From the NCBI RefSeq assembly GCF_001553645.1, contig NZ_CP014231.1, forward strand, positions 434,001-498,000: 64,000 nucleotides of DNA. Direction: 5' to 3'. Under the pieces are notes generated by a model. That model was given only the letters and a program-made list of their open reading frames with translations. It was not told where the DNA came from and ran no database searches. Within the stretch, counting starts at the first letter, position 1. The number at the start of each line of letters is the position of its first letter. The DNA comes from Leptotrichia sp. oral taxon 847 (GTDB taxonomy: Bacteria; Fusobacteriota; Fusobacteriia; Fusobacteriales; Leptotrichiaceae). The translations under genes were made by a program, and so were the position numbers. Positions 42,937 through 52,955 of the stretch are shown here, one piece after another.

Positions 42937-45402
42937 TTATTTCATTAATTTTATCATTTCATCTCTATCTTTTATAATAATATTTTTAGGTAAAACTGTT
43001 AAAAATTTTCTTCCGTACATTTTTTTTATTACTCTATTGTCTAAAATTATTATATTTCCAGTATCGTTTTTGCTCCTTATAAGCCTTCCAATACCTTGTT
43101 TAAATTTAATCACAGCTTGAGGAACTTGATATTCTACAAATGGATTTTGCCCGTTATTTTTGATATTTTCGATTATAGCTTCGGTAACTGGATCGCTTGG
43201 AACCCTAAAAGGTAATTTTGTTATAATTACCATTTTTAATTGCTCCCCTTGCACATCCACCCCTTCCCAGAAACTATCCGTTCCAAATAATATGGGGTTT
43301 TTTGAATTTTTAAAAAGCGTTATCATCTCATGTCTAGGATAATCATTTTGTTTAATCAAAGTATAATCCTTTTCTGAAAAAATTTTTTTTAATTTACTGT
43401 ATAAATAATTTAATGCACTGTAAGATGTGAATAGCAAAAAACAGTGCCCTTTTGTCGCTTTTATACTTTTTATAACAAATTCCTGTACGTCATTCATAAA
43501 TTCCAAATTTGACGGATCAAGCGTATCAGCGGGAATAAAAACTTTCATTTGTTTTTCATAATTAAACGGAGATTTTATTATTTTTTCACCAATTTTTTTA
43601 TTTTTTTCATTTTTTAATCCAATATTTTTTTTGTAATAATCAAATTTATTGTCAACGGCAAGAGTAGCCGAAGTAAATATCATTCTATCGAGTTTTGAAA
43701 TCAAATTTTCGTTTAATTCTTTTGATATATCAAATGGCGTCGCATACAATTTAATATTTGAACGTTTTGTTGTAATTCCAACCCAGTAAACATAACCTTC
43801 CTCTTCTCCCTCAAAAATAAATTCAAATTTTCTAAAAAATAGTTTCAATCTTTCAAAATATCTTGTAAACTCAAATATATATCCCTCTTTATCCTCCAAT
43901 TTATATTTATTTACGACATTTAAAAATTTATTTATTTTTAAATTCAAATTTCCATTTTTTTCCTTAAAACTCATATTCATTTTTATTATTTTTTTAAAAT
44001 CCTTGTCGAAAGCTAGACTTTCTCTATCAATTTTAGCTTTAACTTCGCTCTGATCTTTTCCACGTAAAAAAAATTTAATAAGAGCATTTAAAATTTCCAT
44101 TCCCTTGTCGTAAAAACTGTTCAATTCTGACACGACATCTTCTTTTAATTCGTCAATTTTTTCATATTCACTCGCATCCAAATTCTCATTCAAATATGAC
44201 GAAAGTCTTGGAAGCACTCCTGCATTATTCACTCCAGTCGATTTTCTGTTAAAAATCTGCCCTATAAGTCTACCAAAAGCAATTTTTGAAGTTTCTACTG
44301 TAAAATAATTTCTAGCTGTATCTTCAACGTTGTGCGCTTCATCGAAAACAACTATATCATAATTTGGCAAAATCGAATAATTTGTATAAAAACCCGATTG
44401 ATTTCGTATCGCTAAATCTGCAAAGAACATATGGTGATTTACAACCAGAAGCGTCGCATCTGAGACATTTTTTCTAGCTGCGAAAAAATAACATTTTGAG
44501 TAATATGGACACTTTGAGCCTTTGCACATATCAACTTCGCTATTCACTTTTTCCCATATTTTATTTGAAACTTCATATTTTAATTCGCCTTTATCGCCAT
44601 TTTTAGCTATATTTTTATCCCAATCTCTCAAATTTCTTATTATTTTTTTCTCAGTTTTTACCTCTATTGGATCATTTTCAATTTCAGAAATATCAATGTT
44701 ATATAATTTCCTTTTGCAAAGATAATTCCCACGTCCTTTTACAATCTGATAATTAAAATCAACTCTCACAATTTTTTTTATCAAAGGAATGTCTTTACTC
44801 AAAAGCTGTTCCTGCAAATTAATCGTGTTTGTCGAAACTATCACTTTTAAACCATTTTTTAGTGCATACAGCAATGTTGGAAGCAAGTAAGCTATTGTTT
44901 TTCCCGTTCCCGTTCCTGCTTCGACTATTAATTTTATGTTTTCATTCATACTTTTTTCAATGCACTTTGCCATTTCATACTGCTCCTGACGCAGCTCAAA
45001 ATTTGAAATATTTTTTTCAATCACGCCCTTTTCACTAAAAAATTCATCTATATTTATTTTTTCAAATTTTTTCAAGGGAACAATTACATTTATCTCACTA
45101 ATATTAAGATTAACTATGTAAAATGCCCCACCAGCTTCCCCATAAATTTGCGCAATTTTAACATCGGCGTCGGATGGAACTAATTCTTTAGGATATACTC
45201 TTACTATGACTTCATTTTTTTTCATTTTTTTTAACACAGATGCAAAAGAATCAACTTCATCTGCGACAATAATTTCAACATCAGTAATAATTCCATTTTC
45301 ATCAGGTATTCCACGAAAAATTATATCTTCTCCATCTAGTTTTTTTACTTTTTGCCTCAATATTTTAATCGCTCTCACATCAATAAATTCTGAAATTTCC
45401 AT
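42937..45402 (-). CDS. DinG/XPD-type ATP-dependent DNA helicase
   Basis: An 821-residue SF2 helicase of the DinG/Rad3 family, acting on damaged or structured DNA. The start is ATG 45402 after TAGGAGG. Walker A is EAGTGTGKT, the DEAH box is VVFDEAHNVEDTARN, and motif VI is QGIGRLIRS near the C-terminus. Four cysteines (NYLCKRK, then DMCKGSKCPYYSKC) fit an iron-sulfur cluster domain. An N-terminal domain of about 130 residues before the helicase core resembles neither an exonuclease nor anything I can name. It ends 17 bp before pgpH and probably heads that operon. Confidence 0.88.
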   Translation of the reverse strand: MEISEFIDVRAIKILRQKVKKLDGEDIIFRGIPDENGIITDVEIIVADEVDSFASVLKKMKKNEVIVRVYPKELVPSDADVKIAQIYGEAGGAFYIVNLNISEINVIVPLKKFEKINIDEFFSEKGVIEKNISNFELRQEQYEMAKCIEKSMNENIKLIVEAGTGTGKTIAYLLPTLLYALKNGLKVIVSTNTINLQEQLLSKDIPLIKKIVRVDFNYQIVKGRGNYLCKRKLYNIDISEIENDPIEVKTEKKIIRNLRDWDKNIAKNGDKGELKYEVSNKIWEKVNSEVDMCKGSKCPYYSKCYFFAARKNVSDATLLVVNHHMFFADLAIRNQSGFYTNYSILPNYDIVVFDEAHNVEDTARNYFTVETSKIAFGRLIGQIFNRKSTGVNNAGVLPRLSSYLNENLDASEYEKIDELKEDVVSELNSFYDKGMEILNALIKFFLRGKDQSEVKAKIDRESLAFDKDFKKIIKMNMSFKEKNGNLNLKINKFLNVVNKYKLEDKEGYIFEFTRYFERLKLFFRKFEFIFEGEEEGYVYWVGITTKRSNIKLYATPFDISKELNENLISKLDRMIFTSATLAVDNKFDYYKKNIGLKNEKNKKIGEKIIKSPFNYEKQMKVFIPADTLDPSNLEFMNDVQEFVIKSIKATKGHCFLLFTSYSALNYLYSKLKKIFSEKDYTLIKQNDYPRHEMITLFKNSKNPILFGTDSFWEGVDVQGEQLKMVIITKLPFRVPSDPVTEAIIENIKNNGQNPFVEYQVPQAVIKFKQGIGRLIRSKNDTGNIIILDNRVIKKMYGRKFLTVLPKNIIIKDRDEMIKLMK

Positions 45403-45481
45403 TTTTCCTCCTATACTAAAGATTTTACTATATATAAAGCTTTTTTTCAATAAATTAAATGAAATTTTTTAAAAAATTTTA

Positions 45482-45531
45482 AATAAAAAAATAACTCTAA
45501 TATAGATTTTTTAAATCTATAAAGAGTTATT
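45482..45531 (-). terminator. Strong terminator of the autotransporter gene
   Basis: A two-part stem: AATAACTCT (45490-45498) with AGAGTTATT (45523-45531), and ATAGATTT (45502-45509) with AAATCTAT (45513-45520). A T-run follows on the minus strand. Confidence 0.9.
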
Positions 45532-45599
45532 CTTTTGTTTTATAATTATGACTAATAATTTAAACCTTTTTTACAAAATAGAAATTAATCTATCTTTTT

Positions 45600-48500
45600 T
45601 TAATAAATTGCTCTAAATCCTATACCTCCTCTTATATTTTCTCCTTTTGTATCATAGCCTGCATTTACTGTTACTCCAAATCTTGTGTTTTCAAAGCCTA
45701 AATTTAAATCAAACTTTCCGCTTCCCTTATGATTTTCCTTGTCTCCTCTTAGTTCATAGTATTCTGCATCTGTTCCTCTTAATTTCGCTTTGTTTTTTAC
45801 ATCGTTCACTTTTCCAAGCTCATTTGTATATGCTGCTACTAAACTTGCTCTTATGCTGCTTCTTACTCCCACTGGCTGTCTATAATTAAATGATACTCCT
45901 GCTTCCGGCTGTACTGAAATGTAGTCATTTCCTCTTACTTCTAGTGCCATTGGTCCGTCTTCCTTTATTCCTGTGTATCTTCCATATTCCAAGTTTAATG
46001 CTCCATATGGTCTTATACTTGTTCTCTCACTTGTTCTAAAGTCTTTTCCAACTTCATTCTTTAGTGCCACTCCATATGTTCCATAGTCTGATTTTGCTTC
46101 AAAAGTGTCATCTACTATCCAGTATCTTCGTTTCATATGATTTATTCCTGCAAACGCTTCCCCTGAAATTGTCCACTGTAATGAGCCATTGTGGTCAGAA
46201 GCCGGAGACATTTTCTTAAAGATTCCCGCTTTTATCATTGTCTGGTCTTCTCTTGATTTTCCCAGATCCTTAAATTTAAATCTATTTGTTACAGCTCCTG
46301 CATACCATCCTGAGCTATTTCCCAATTTAACAGTTTCATTTTCATGAACATAGGCTACTCCGTAAGCGTTGTTTGAATAATCAATTACTCCCGCTGTATC
46401 TGTCTTGTATTCTCCTCTATGACCAAACGCTTTTATCTTGTTGTTATCTTTTGTTGGGTTTTCCCATTCAGTCTGCAAATAGTTGAACTCATTGCTCAAA
46501 ATATCTCCTGTTTCTTTTGTTCTTTGCTGGATATTTGAATACTGGTGTCCTTTCATTTCATCAATCGCCTGAGCCAGTATGTGTCCTTCTCCTCCAGTTA
46601 AACTGCTTATCTTGTCAAATATCAATTTTTCCTTAGTTCCTAATCCTTGTACTCCATATCTTTGTTCCAGTCCTGCAAGGAAGTTGTATGTCTGGTCATC
46701 TCCATCTTTTGCAAACGCTGTATACGGAACTTTTACTAAGTATACTTTGTCTAATAGTCCTGTTGCAGCATTTTTTGTTGGCTGTGCCATCCAAGTTAGA
46801 CTCGGTGAAGTTACATACAATGTTGTTCCTGCTGTTACCAGTCCTCTTAACGCGTCATTGTAAGGTTTTAAAATATTATCCCCTATTTCTATCGCTTTAG
46901 ATGTAGTGTATCTCGAAGCTTCCGGTCCAAAATACAAGTTTATATCTTGAAGTCCAACTAAATTACTAAGTCCCTGTATTGGATTTGTGTAATTTACTCC
47001 TGATGTATCCACATACATTCCAAGGCTTGTCGCTTCTGAAGATGATGCAAAGTTTTGCATATTGTTTGCTGCCAAGTTTAACGTTGTTATTCCTGATGGC
47101 GATGTTACTGTTACTGACACTGGGGTTGGTGTTGGAGTGTCTGTGTCAACTTTTACTATCGGTATTACGTTTCCGTGTGCATCAGTTACTGTTACCGGTG
47201 TCGCTCTAGGCGGAACCTTTATTGTTACTCCTCCCATTTCCTTCATGTCATCTGCTGTAACAACTCTCATTGCTGGAGTTGATGTTCCTGTCTGACTTAT
47301 TCCTGTTACTGGATTTACTCCACTTGCATTTTCTTCGGCATTTGCTTGCGATTGCGTGTCAGACCATATTCCTGCACTCTTCATATCTGAAGCTGCTATG
47401 TTTATTGTTCCGTAGTTTTTAATGTAGCTTCCATTTGCAAGGTAGATTCCTTTTACTGCTGTAAGACCTCCTGCTGTTGTTTGAATAGTTCCCCAGTTTT
47501 CTCCTGTTGCTCCTCTGTCAATGTACATTCCAATTGTGTTATTTCCTGAAAGATTAATATTTCCGTAGTTTATTGCCTTAGAACCTGAACCAACTGCATA
47601 CATTCCCATTGTATTTGGTTTGCTTACTTCAATAGTTCCTCTATTTATTACAGTTCCTTGGTTAGAAGTTTGACCATATGTTGGTGAACCTGGAGTGTCG
47701 TCATAATATCCAGTCGCCATACCTACACCATATTCTTTAGCCGCTGTATTAGAAGCCCCTACTTTAATATTTGCAAAGTTAGTTGCAGTTCCACCTGTTG
47801 AATAGACACCTACGTTTCCATTACCAGTTGAAAAGTTAATGTCTCCACGATTTTCTATTGTTCCGTTTCCGTATAATCCGTAGTTTCTGTCTCCAGTTGA
47901 TGTTAATGGTGTATAGTTGAATACATGACCTGTATTATCATTTTGGTAAACATAAACTGCATCAGTTCCTAATGTTACTGGGTTTGTTGTGTTAGATGTC
48001 ACAGTATTTCCTGATCCAACATTTACAATTCCAAATGAATTATCTCCAATAGTCATACTAGAACCTGCATTTGCATTAATATTTTGTCCAGAACCAACTG
48101 CATAAACACCTACTGCTTGATTTTTACCTACTGTAATTGTAGATCCTGAATTTAAGTTAACTGTTCCATTTCCTTGAGTATAGATTGCAACACCATTATC
48201 TCCAGCTTTTATCAAGGCACCATTTTCATTGTCAACATCATATCCATAAATTCCTATTGCATTATCTCCAACAGTAATAGATCCTTTATTGACTGTTTTG
48301 TTTTTAGCTTTAGAATAAATTCCAACATTGGCATTTGCCTGTGCTGCTGCATTTCCAAGTTCTATTTTATGCCCAGTATCATTAATCACATCTGCTCCAT
48401 TTGAAACAATCCCAAACTCAAGCGCTGACGATGTTCCAGTTATATCCCCCTGATTAATAAATGTATTACCAGTTCCTGCTGTTGTATATAACCCTATCAT

Positions 48501-51500
48501 TCCACCAGTAGTATTAGTGGCATTATTAAGTTTTACATTCGCTTTATTTGTCTTGATTGGCTGTCCATCCTGATCATAAACAATTCCCATTCCAGTTCCT
48601 GTCGTACTTCCATTGTATTTATATTCAAGGGTTCCATTTACATTCGTATCTCCAGAAGCAAATATTCCTATACCTTTTTCCTTAGTTTCAATTACATAAT
48701 CTCCGCCAGTTAAATTAATATCAGAATCTTCCGCATAAATACCTTTACCATTTACACCAGTTATAATATCAGAACCAGCTCCAGATGCAGTTACCGTAAT
48801 TGTTCCACCTTGATCTGAACCTGCACCATGATTTACTCCTGCTACTGATACAGGAGGTGTTCCCTGTTTCTGTCCTGTTTCTATTGGACTTGAAAGTACA
48901 GCTATTCCTACACCGTTATTTCCAACAGTTAATTGACTGTCATTTTTTACAATTACCTTATCTCTTCCAGCTTGTGTATTATTTTCAGCATAAATTCCAA
49001 CTGGATTATTTCCTGCAACATTAATTGCACCATGATTTTCTATATTTATTGTATATGGAGTATACGTAAAGTTAGCATCATCAGTACCATAATATTGTTT
49101 TGTATTTTTATCTGTTCCTCTTGCTGCTATTCCGGCTCCAGAACCTGTTACATTAATCGTTCCAAAATTTTCCAGTTTACTTCCATTAGTTCCATAAATT
49201 CCTGCACCATTATCAATTGTTACTGTTGCAGTTGAACCTTTAGATGTTCCATTTTTAATTGTTCCATAACTTACATTCATTCCTGCAATACCATTTGCAG
49301 TTGTTCCTCCTGTAACATTTACAGTCCCTTCATTTTCGAAACCTGAACGTGTATTTGTTGTTTCATTTTTTAAAGAACCCATTGATAATCCTTGTGCTTT
49401 TCCTGTCCCAACTAAACTTCCGGTTCCTATATTTCCAGTTACAGCTGTTCCATTGCTAATTTTTACCATTTCATCAGCCATACTCAAATTATTGTACTCA
49501 TCAGATACATTATCTAATGTTACTGTTGGAGCATTAACATTTAAAATTCCATCGCTTCCACCAATCTTACTTGTCAAAATTATTCTGTAACTTGAACCAG
49601 GAGTATTATTAATTGCTGCAAATTTACTAATTCCTGGCAAGGCCTGAAAGAAACTTGATGTGCTTGTTGTACTGTCTGTACTGCTGTTCCAATCTAAAGT
49701 TTTACCTTTAAAAGAACCTAATGTTACATCTTTATTCCCAAAAATATTTACTGTAACTTTATTTAGTCCTTGATATTTTGCGGTCGTACTACCTAGTGTT
49801 GAATCATAATCTGTATCTTCTCCAGTTATTAATACACCATTATACATATCAATAGTTGTATCATCATTAAATTTTATTTTACTAATAACATTATTTGTAT
49901 CTTTTCCTTCTGCATAAAATGGAGTAGCATTTTTATGAGAACCTGGTTCATATTCTTTTACTGTTATTTTCCCTTTTTTAAAATTAACAATTCCTCCATC
50001 TAATGCTGCCAAACCCGTTTCTTTTCCAGCTGATATCTTATTATCGTCTCCATTTAGATTAACAACACTGGATTCACCTTTAGCTAAACCACCTATTCCA
50101 TATATCTCTGCACTTTTAGTTAAAGTCGCTGTACCTTTGTTAGTTGCAAAAAGTCCAATATTTGTATATCTATCATCTTTTCTATTTGTTGCAGGATTTA
50201 ATATTTCATCTTTTGCTGTTATATCACCAGTTATTTCTACAGTTCCTCCATCAGCATATCCAATTGTAGATCCATAACCATATGCTATAGTATCTTTAGT
50301 AACAGTAACTTTTCCTCCATCTTTAGCCATAAAAGCTACTCCTTCATCACTAACCATTTTCAACTTTTGATTTACTTTTACTTCTGTTGGTTTATCTTCT
50401 AACCCAGTTCCTGTCAATCCAGTTCCTCCTGCTGTCCATTTACCTTCAGCATACACCATTATGTTTCCTTTACCTGTTTTTGCCTGATCAATATTTCCTC
50501 CATTTATACTATCTGAAAATTCTGTTTGACCTGTCGTACTTTGTATATCAATAACTGTTCCATTTTTAGCCAAAAACATAAATCCATTCTTAGAATATTT
50601 TCCAAAAGTTATTTTGAATTTCCCAAAATTTAAATCATGAATAGGATCTGATGAAAAGAAATTTAAATTACTTAAACTTGAAACATCTACTCCCGTTCTT
50701 TGTCCAGAAATAGCATAAACTCCAACATTCCCATCCACTGTTTTAGCTGTATATCCAGTTTTATTTATTTGCCCTTTAGCATCTTGCGCCATTAAACCTG
50801 AAGAATTTAATTGGCTTCCTATATCAAAGTATAATTCAAAATATCCTTGGTGTATTCCTACATTATGAGCAAGATCACTTTTTTTATTAAAAAATATACC
50901 AACATTTTCATCTCCATATAATTTCATTGGCTTATTTGGATCAAGTTTTACATAAGGGATATATTTATCTAAGCTTCCTTCTCCAGCATTCCCACCATTA
51001 ATATAATTTGGAAATTGTGAGGCTATATATTTTGATTTATCTGGAACCCAAGTTAAGAAAGAAAAACCTATATTAGATGCTCCGTTGAAGGCTATATCTC
51101 CTGTATTTTCTATTCTTAATCCACCTGCGTAATTTTTTACTGCATATACAGTATTCTTTTCTGTATTAATAGTAATATCAGCATTTCCTCCAAAAAGAGT
51201 TGAAAATTGTCCTCCCGGATATCCAGCAGCATCTTGTCCTGGTTCAGCACCTTTTATATTAAAAATTGTGTTCCAATCTTTTAAAACATTTATAGTTACA
51301 TTATGCATTTTTGTTTGTCCACCTCTAAATGCTTCTGCATTTATAAAGGCAGCTCTACCATATAAATTAGCTGTTACATTTTCAATCTCAACATCTGATA
51401 CTAAGTGAAATACTTCCGTTCCTTCTGCAGTGGCTCCAGAGCCAGAGAGTATATTTCCACCAGCTACATAAAATTTTCCTCCTGTGATGTGATTCCCATG

Positions 51501-52463
51501 TAAGCCTGTCCATCTACCATTCCATGAATTAATTATACTTTGGTGCCTTCTATCATAAGTCATATTTGCAGGTAAGCCTGTTGCATTCCATATGGTTGTA
51601 TCTTGCGTAGCATTTTTATATCCTGCTACATTTGCTATTGTTCCATCAGTATTTACTCCAGACCAGAATGTTCCCCCTGAAATATCAATATTATCTCCCA
51701 TTGAATGAGTGGGACTACTTGATGCATTTGTATTAGGTGTAGCTACATTCGAACTCATCCATCCCCATGCAAAATCTGAAAATGGATTTGCATCTGGGTT
51801 TACTGGATTAATATTTTTATTTGGTGCATTTATACTTATATCTCTTATTTCTTCAGGTGCTTTAACACTAATATTCAAATTAGGCGTACTAGGTGCTCCA
51901 ATTGTTGGCAAATTAATATTTAAAGCTGTTTTTTGAATATTTTTAGGCTTAACCGCCGCATCCACTGGTACCGCTGAAATTGGTTCGATAACCTTTTTAT
52001 TTAAAGTTGTATTCCCATATTTTCCACCTGTGTAAGTTCCAAATTTATCTTCTGAATTTCTTTTGTATTTTACGTTAGGTGTTTTATCTCCACGACCTTT
52101 ATAAGTTCCCTGCCAGTCGTTATACACATAATTCATTCCGAACTGCCAGCTGCTCCAAGGTGATTTTACCACTTGGTCTCCTTGCTCCATTAGTTGAATT
52201 AGTTCTAAGTTTGTGTTTCTCAAAAGCTTGTTATTTTCCTGTCTTGCCCGTTTAAAGTCCTTTCTAATCTGCGTTATTGACGTGTTTATTGCTTCCTGCT
52301 GCGCCTTAATTTCGTCTGAGTAAAGATTAAGTGAAAGACCGCTAAGCATTATTAGTCCTGTAAGTAAAAAAGTGATAAGCGCCGAATCAGTGTACTTAAA
52401 ATCTTTAACTCTTTTTGCAAAAGATTTCAATTCTTTTTTTAGAATTCTCAAATCATTTGTCAT
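45600..52463 (-). CDS. Giant type Va autotransporter adhesin, fusobacterial type
   Basis: A 2287-residue surface protein. Residues 1-27 are charged and cytoplasmic-like, followed by a hydrophobic export segment (about 28-49, SALITFLLTGLIMLSGLSLN) and a coiled-coil stretch (about 50-92). This extended N-terminus is typical of Leptotrichia/Fusobacterium autotransporters. Residues about 235-1990 form a long beta-helix passenger with recurring motifs such as NNGVGIAV, NNTIGMYID, NYGTINI and GNIGVYS-like rungs, rich in Gly, Asn and Thr. A proline/threonine-rich linker is near 1770-1790. About 2015-2287 is the outer-membrane barrel, ending GGIGFRAIY. It should be an adhesin or aggregation factor; the ligand is unknown. 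ATG follows GAAGAGG. Its promoter contains a 16-T tract, so expression may vary by phase. Confidence 0.92.
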   Translation of the reverse strand: MTNDLRILKKELKSFAKRVKDFKYTDSALITFLLTGLIMLSGLSLNLYSDEIKAQQEAINTSITQIRKDFKRARQENNKLLRNTNLELIQLMEQGDQVVKSPWSSWQFGMNYVYNDWQGTYKGRGDKTPNVKYKRNSEDKFGTYTGGKYGNTTLNKKVIEPISAVPVDAAVKPKNIQKTALNINLPTIGAPSTPNLNISVKAPEEIRDISINAPNKNINPVNPDANPFSDFAWGWMSSNVATPNTNASSSPTHSMGDNIDISGGTFWSGVNTDGTIANVAGYKNATQDTTIWNATGLPANMTYDRRHQSIINSWNGRWTGLHGNHITGGKFYVAGGNILSGSGATAEGTEVFHLVSDVEIENVTANLYGRAAFINAEAFRGGQTKMHNVTINVLKDWNTIFNIKGAEPGQDAAGYPGGQFSTLFGGNADITINTEKNTVYAVKNYAGGLRIENTGDIAFNGASNIGFSFLTWVPDKSKYIASQFPNYINGGNAGEGSLDKYIPYVKLDPNKPMKLYGDENVGIFFNKKSDLAHNVGIHQGYFELYFDIGSQLNSSGLMAQDAKGQINKTGYTAKTVDGNVGVYAISGQRTGVDVSSLSNLNFFSSDPIHDLNFGKFKITFGKYSKNGFMFLAKNGTVIDIQSTTGQTEFSDSINGGNIDQAKTGKGNIMVYAEGKWTAGGTGLTGTGLEDKPTEVKVNQKLKMVSDEGVAFMAKDGGKVTVTKDTIAYGYGSTIGYADGGTVEITGDITAKDEILNPATNRKDDRYTNIGLFATNKGTATLTKSAEIYGIGGLAKGESSVVNLNGDDNKISAGKETGLAALDGGIVNFKKGKITVKEYEPGSHKNATPFYAEGKDTNNVISKIKFNDDTTIDMYNGVLITGEDTDYDSTLGSTTAKYQGLNKVTVNIFGNKDVTLGSFKGKTLDWNSSTDSTTSTSSFFQALPGISKFAAINNTPGSSYRIILTSKIGGSDGILNVNAPTVTLDNVSDEYNNLSMADEMVKISNGTAVTGNIGTGSLVGTGKAQGLSMGSLKNETTNTRSGFENEGTVNVTGGTTANGIAGMNVSYGTIKNGTSKGSTATVTIDNGAGIYGTNGSKLENFGTINVTGSGAGIAARGTDKNTKQYYGTDDANFTYTPYTINIENHGAINVAGNNPVGIYAENNTQAGRDKVIVKNDSQLTVGNNGVGIAVLSSPIETGQKQGTPPVSVAGVNHGAGSDQGGTITVTASGAGSDIITGVNGKGIYAEDSDINLTGGDYVIETKEKGIGIFASGDTNVNGTLEYKYNGSTTGTGMGIVYDQDGQPIKTNKANVKLNNATNTTGGMIGLYTTAGTGNTFINQGDITGTSSALEFGIVSNGADVINDTGHKIELGNAAAQANANVGIYSKAKNKTVNKGSITVGDNAIGIYGYDVDNENGALIKAGDNGVAIYTQGNGTVNLNSGSTITVGKNQAVGVYAVGSGQNINANAGSSMTIGDNSFGIVNVGSGNTVTSNTTNPVTLGTDAVYVYQNDNTGHVFNYTPLTSTGDRNYGLYGNGTIENRGDINFSTGNGNVGVYSTGGTATNFANIKVGASNTAAKEYGVGMATGYYDDTPGSPTYGQTSNQGTVINRGTIEVSKPNTMGMYAVGSGSKAINYGNINLSGNNTIGMYIDRGATGENWGTIQTTAGGLTAVKGIYLANGSYIKNYGTINIAASDMKSAGIWSDTQSQANAEENASGVNPVTGISQTGTSTPAMRVVTADDMKEMGGVTIKVPPRATPVTVTDAHGNVIPIVKVDTDTPTPTPVSVTVTSPSGITTLNLAANNMQNFASSSEATSLGMYVDTSGVNYTNPIQGLSNLVGLQDINLYFGPEASRYTTSKAIEIGDNILKPYNDALRGLVTAGTTLYVTSPSLTWMAQPTKNAATGLLDKVYLVKVPYTAFAKDGDDQTYNFLAGLEQRYGVQGLGTKEKLIFDKISSLTGGEGHILAQAIDEMKGHQYSNIQQRTKETGDILSNEFNYLQTEWENPTKDNNKIKAFGHRGEYKTDTAGVIDYSNNAYGVAYVHENETVKLGNSSGWYAGAVTNRFKFKDLGKSREDQTMIKAGIFKKMSPASDHNGSLQWTISGEAFAGINHMKRRYWIVDDTFEAKSDYGTYGVALKNEVGKDFRTSERTSIRPYGALNLEYGRYTGIKEDGPMALEVRGNDYISVQPEAGVSFNYRQPVGVRSSIRASLVAAYTNELGKVNDVKNKAKLRGTDAEYYELRGDKENHKGSGKFDLNLGFENTRFGVTVNAGYDTKGENIRGGIGFRAIY

Positions 52464-52598
52464 AACTTTTACCTCTTCTTTCCTAAAATTAAAAAATCCA
52501 AAAAAACTATCAGGAATAGTTTAAAATGAGTGAGTGAGTGGTTAATAGATTTTTCAGTTTCTTCAATTTAATTTGTTTTTGTCTCATCTGACGTTAAT

Positions 52599-52626
52599 AT
52601 TGTAACAAAAAAAAAAAAAAAAGCAA
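52599..52626 (-). promoter_or_regulatory. Autotransporter promoter with homopolymeric T16 spacer tract
   Basis: On the minus strand -35 TTGCTT (52626-52621) and -10 TACAAT (52604-52599) are 16 bp apart. The 16-base T tract (plus-strand A 52607-52622) supplies 14 spacer bases and the last two of the -35. Slippage in this tract would change promoter spacing directly. Confidence 0.65.
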
Positions 52627-52887
52627 GTATTTTTTTAAGATTTTTCAAAAACTTTTTAATAATGACCAATTTTTTATTTATTTGTAAAGGTAAAACAAAA
52701 ACAAGCTCAACATTTATAAGGATAAAGTAAAAAAGTTTTTTATTTTTTTAATAAAAAAAATTTTTTCAATATTTCAATACTTCAATATCATTTTTAAAAA
52801 TCTTCTTTAATAAAATTTTATTTTAAAATTTACTATAGATATTTACACATTTATGCTTTTGAAAATTTTTAAAATAAGTTTATTTTC

Positions 52888-52925
52888 AAAAAAAACCTTT
52901 AAATATATACTATTCAAAGGTTTTT
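52888..52925 (-). terminator. Terminator of copA
   Basis: AAAAACCTTT (52891-52900) pairs perfectly with AAAGGTTTTT (52916-52925); a T-run follows on the minus strand. Confidence 0.8.
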
Positions 52926-52955
52926 ATCAAATTTTGTGATTTTTACTAACATTTT

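Larger units (their letters stand above)
52464..52955. other. 492-bp intergenic region between autotransporter and copA
   Basis: No ORF of note. From the autotransporter outward it holds a leader of about 130 nt with GAGTGAGTGAGTG (52529-52541), the promoter with its T16 tract, then about 260 bp of very AT-rich sequence with no recognisable site, and finally the copA terminator at 52888-52925. Confidence 0.7.

Noticed and set aside
45647..52000. Many open frames on the plus strand opposite the autotransporter gene
   Set aside because: They are low-complexity shadows of the Gly/Asn/Thr-rich repeats in the minus-strand gene, with no ribosome sites or protein-like composition.
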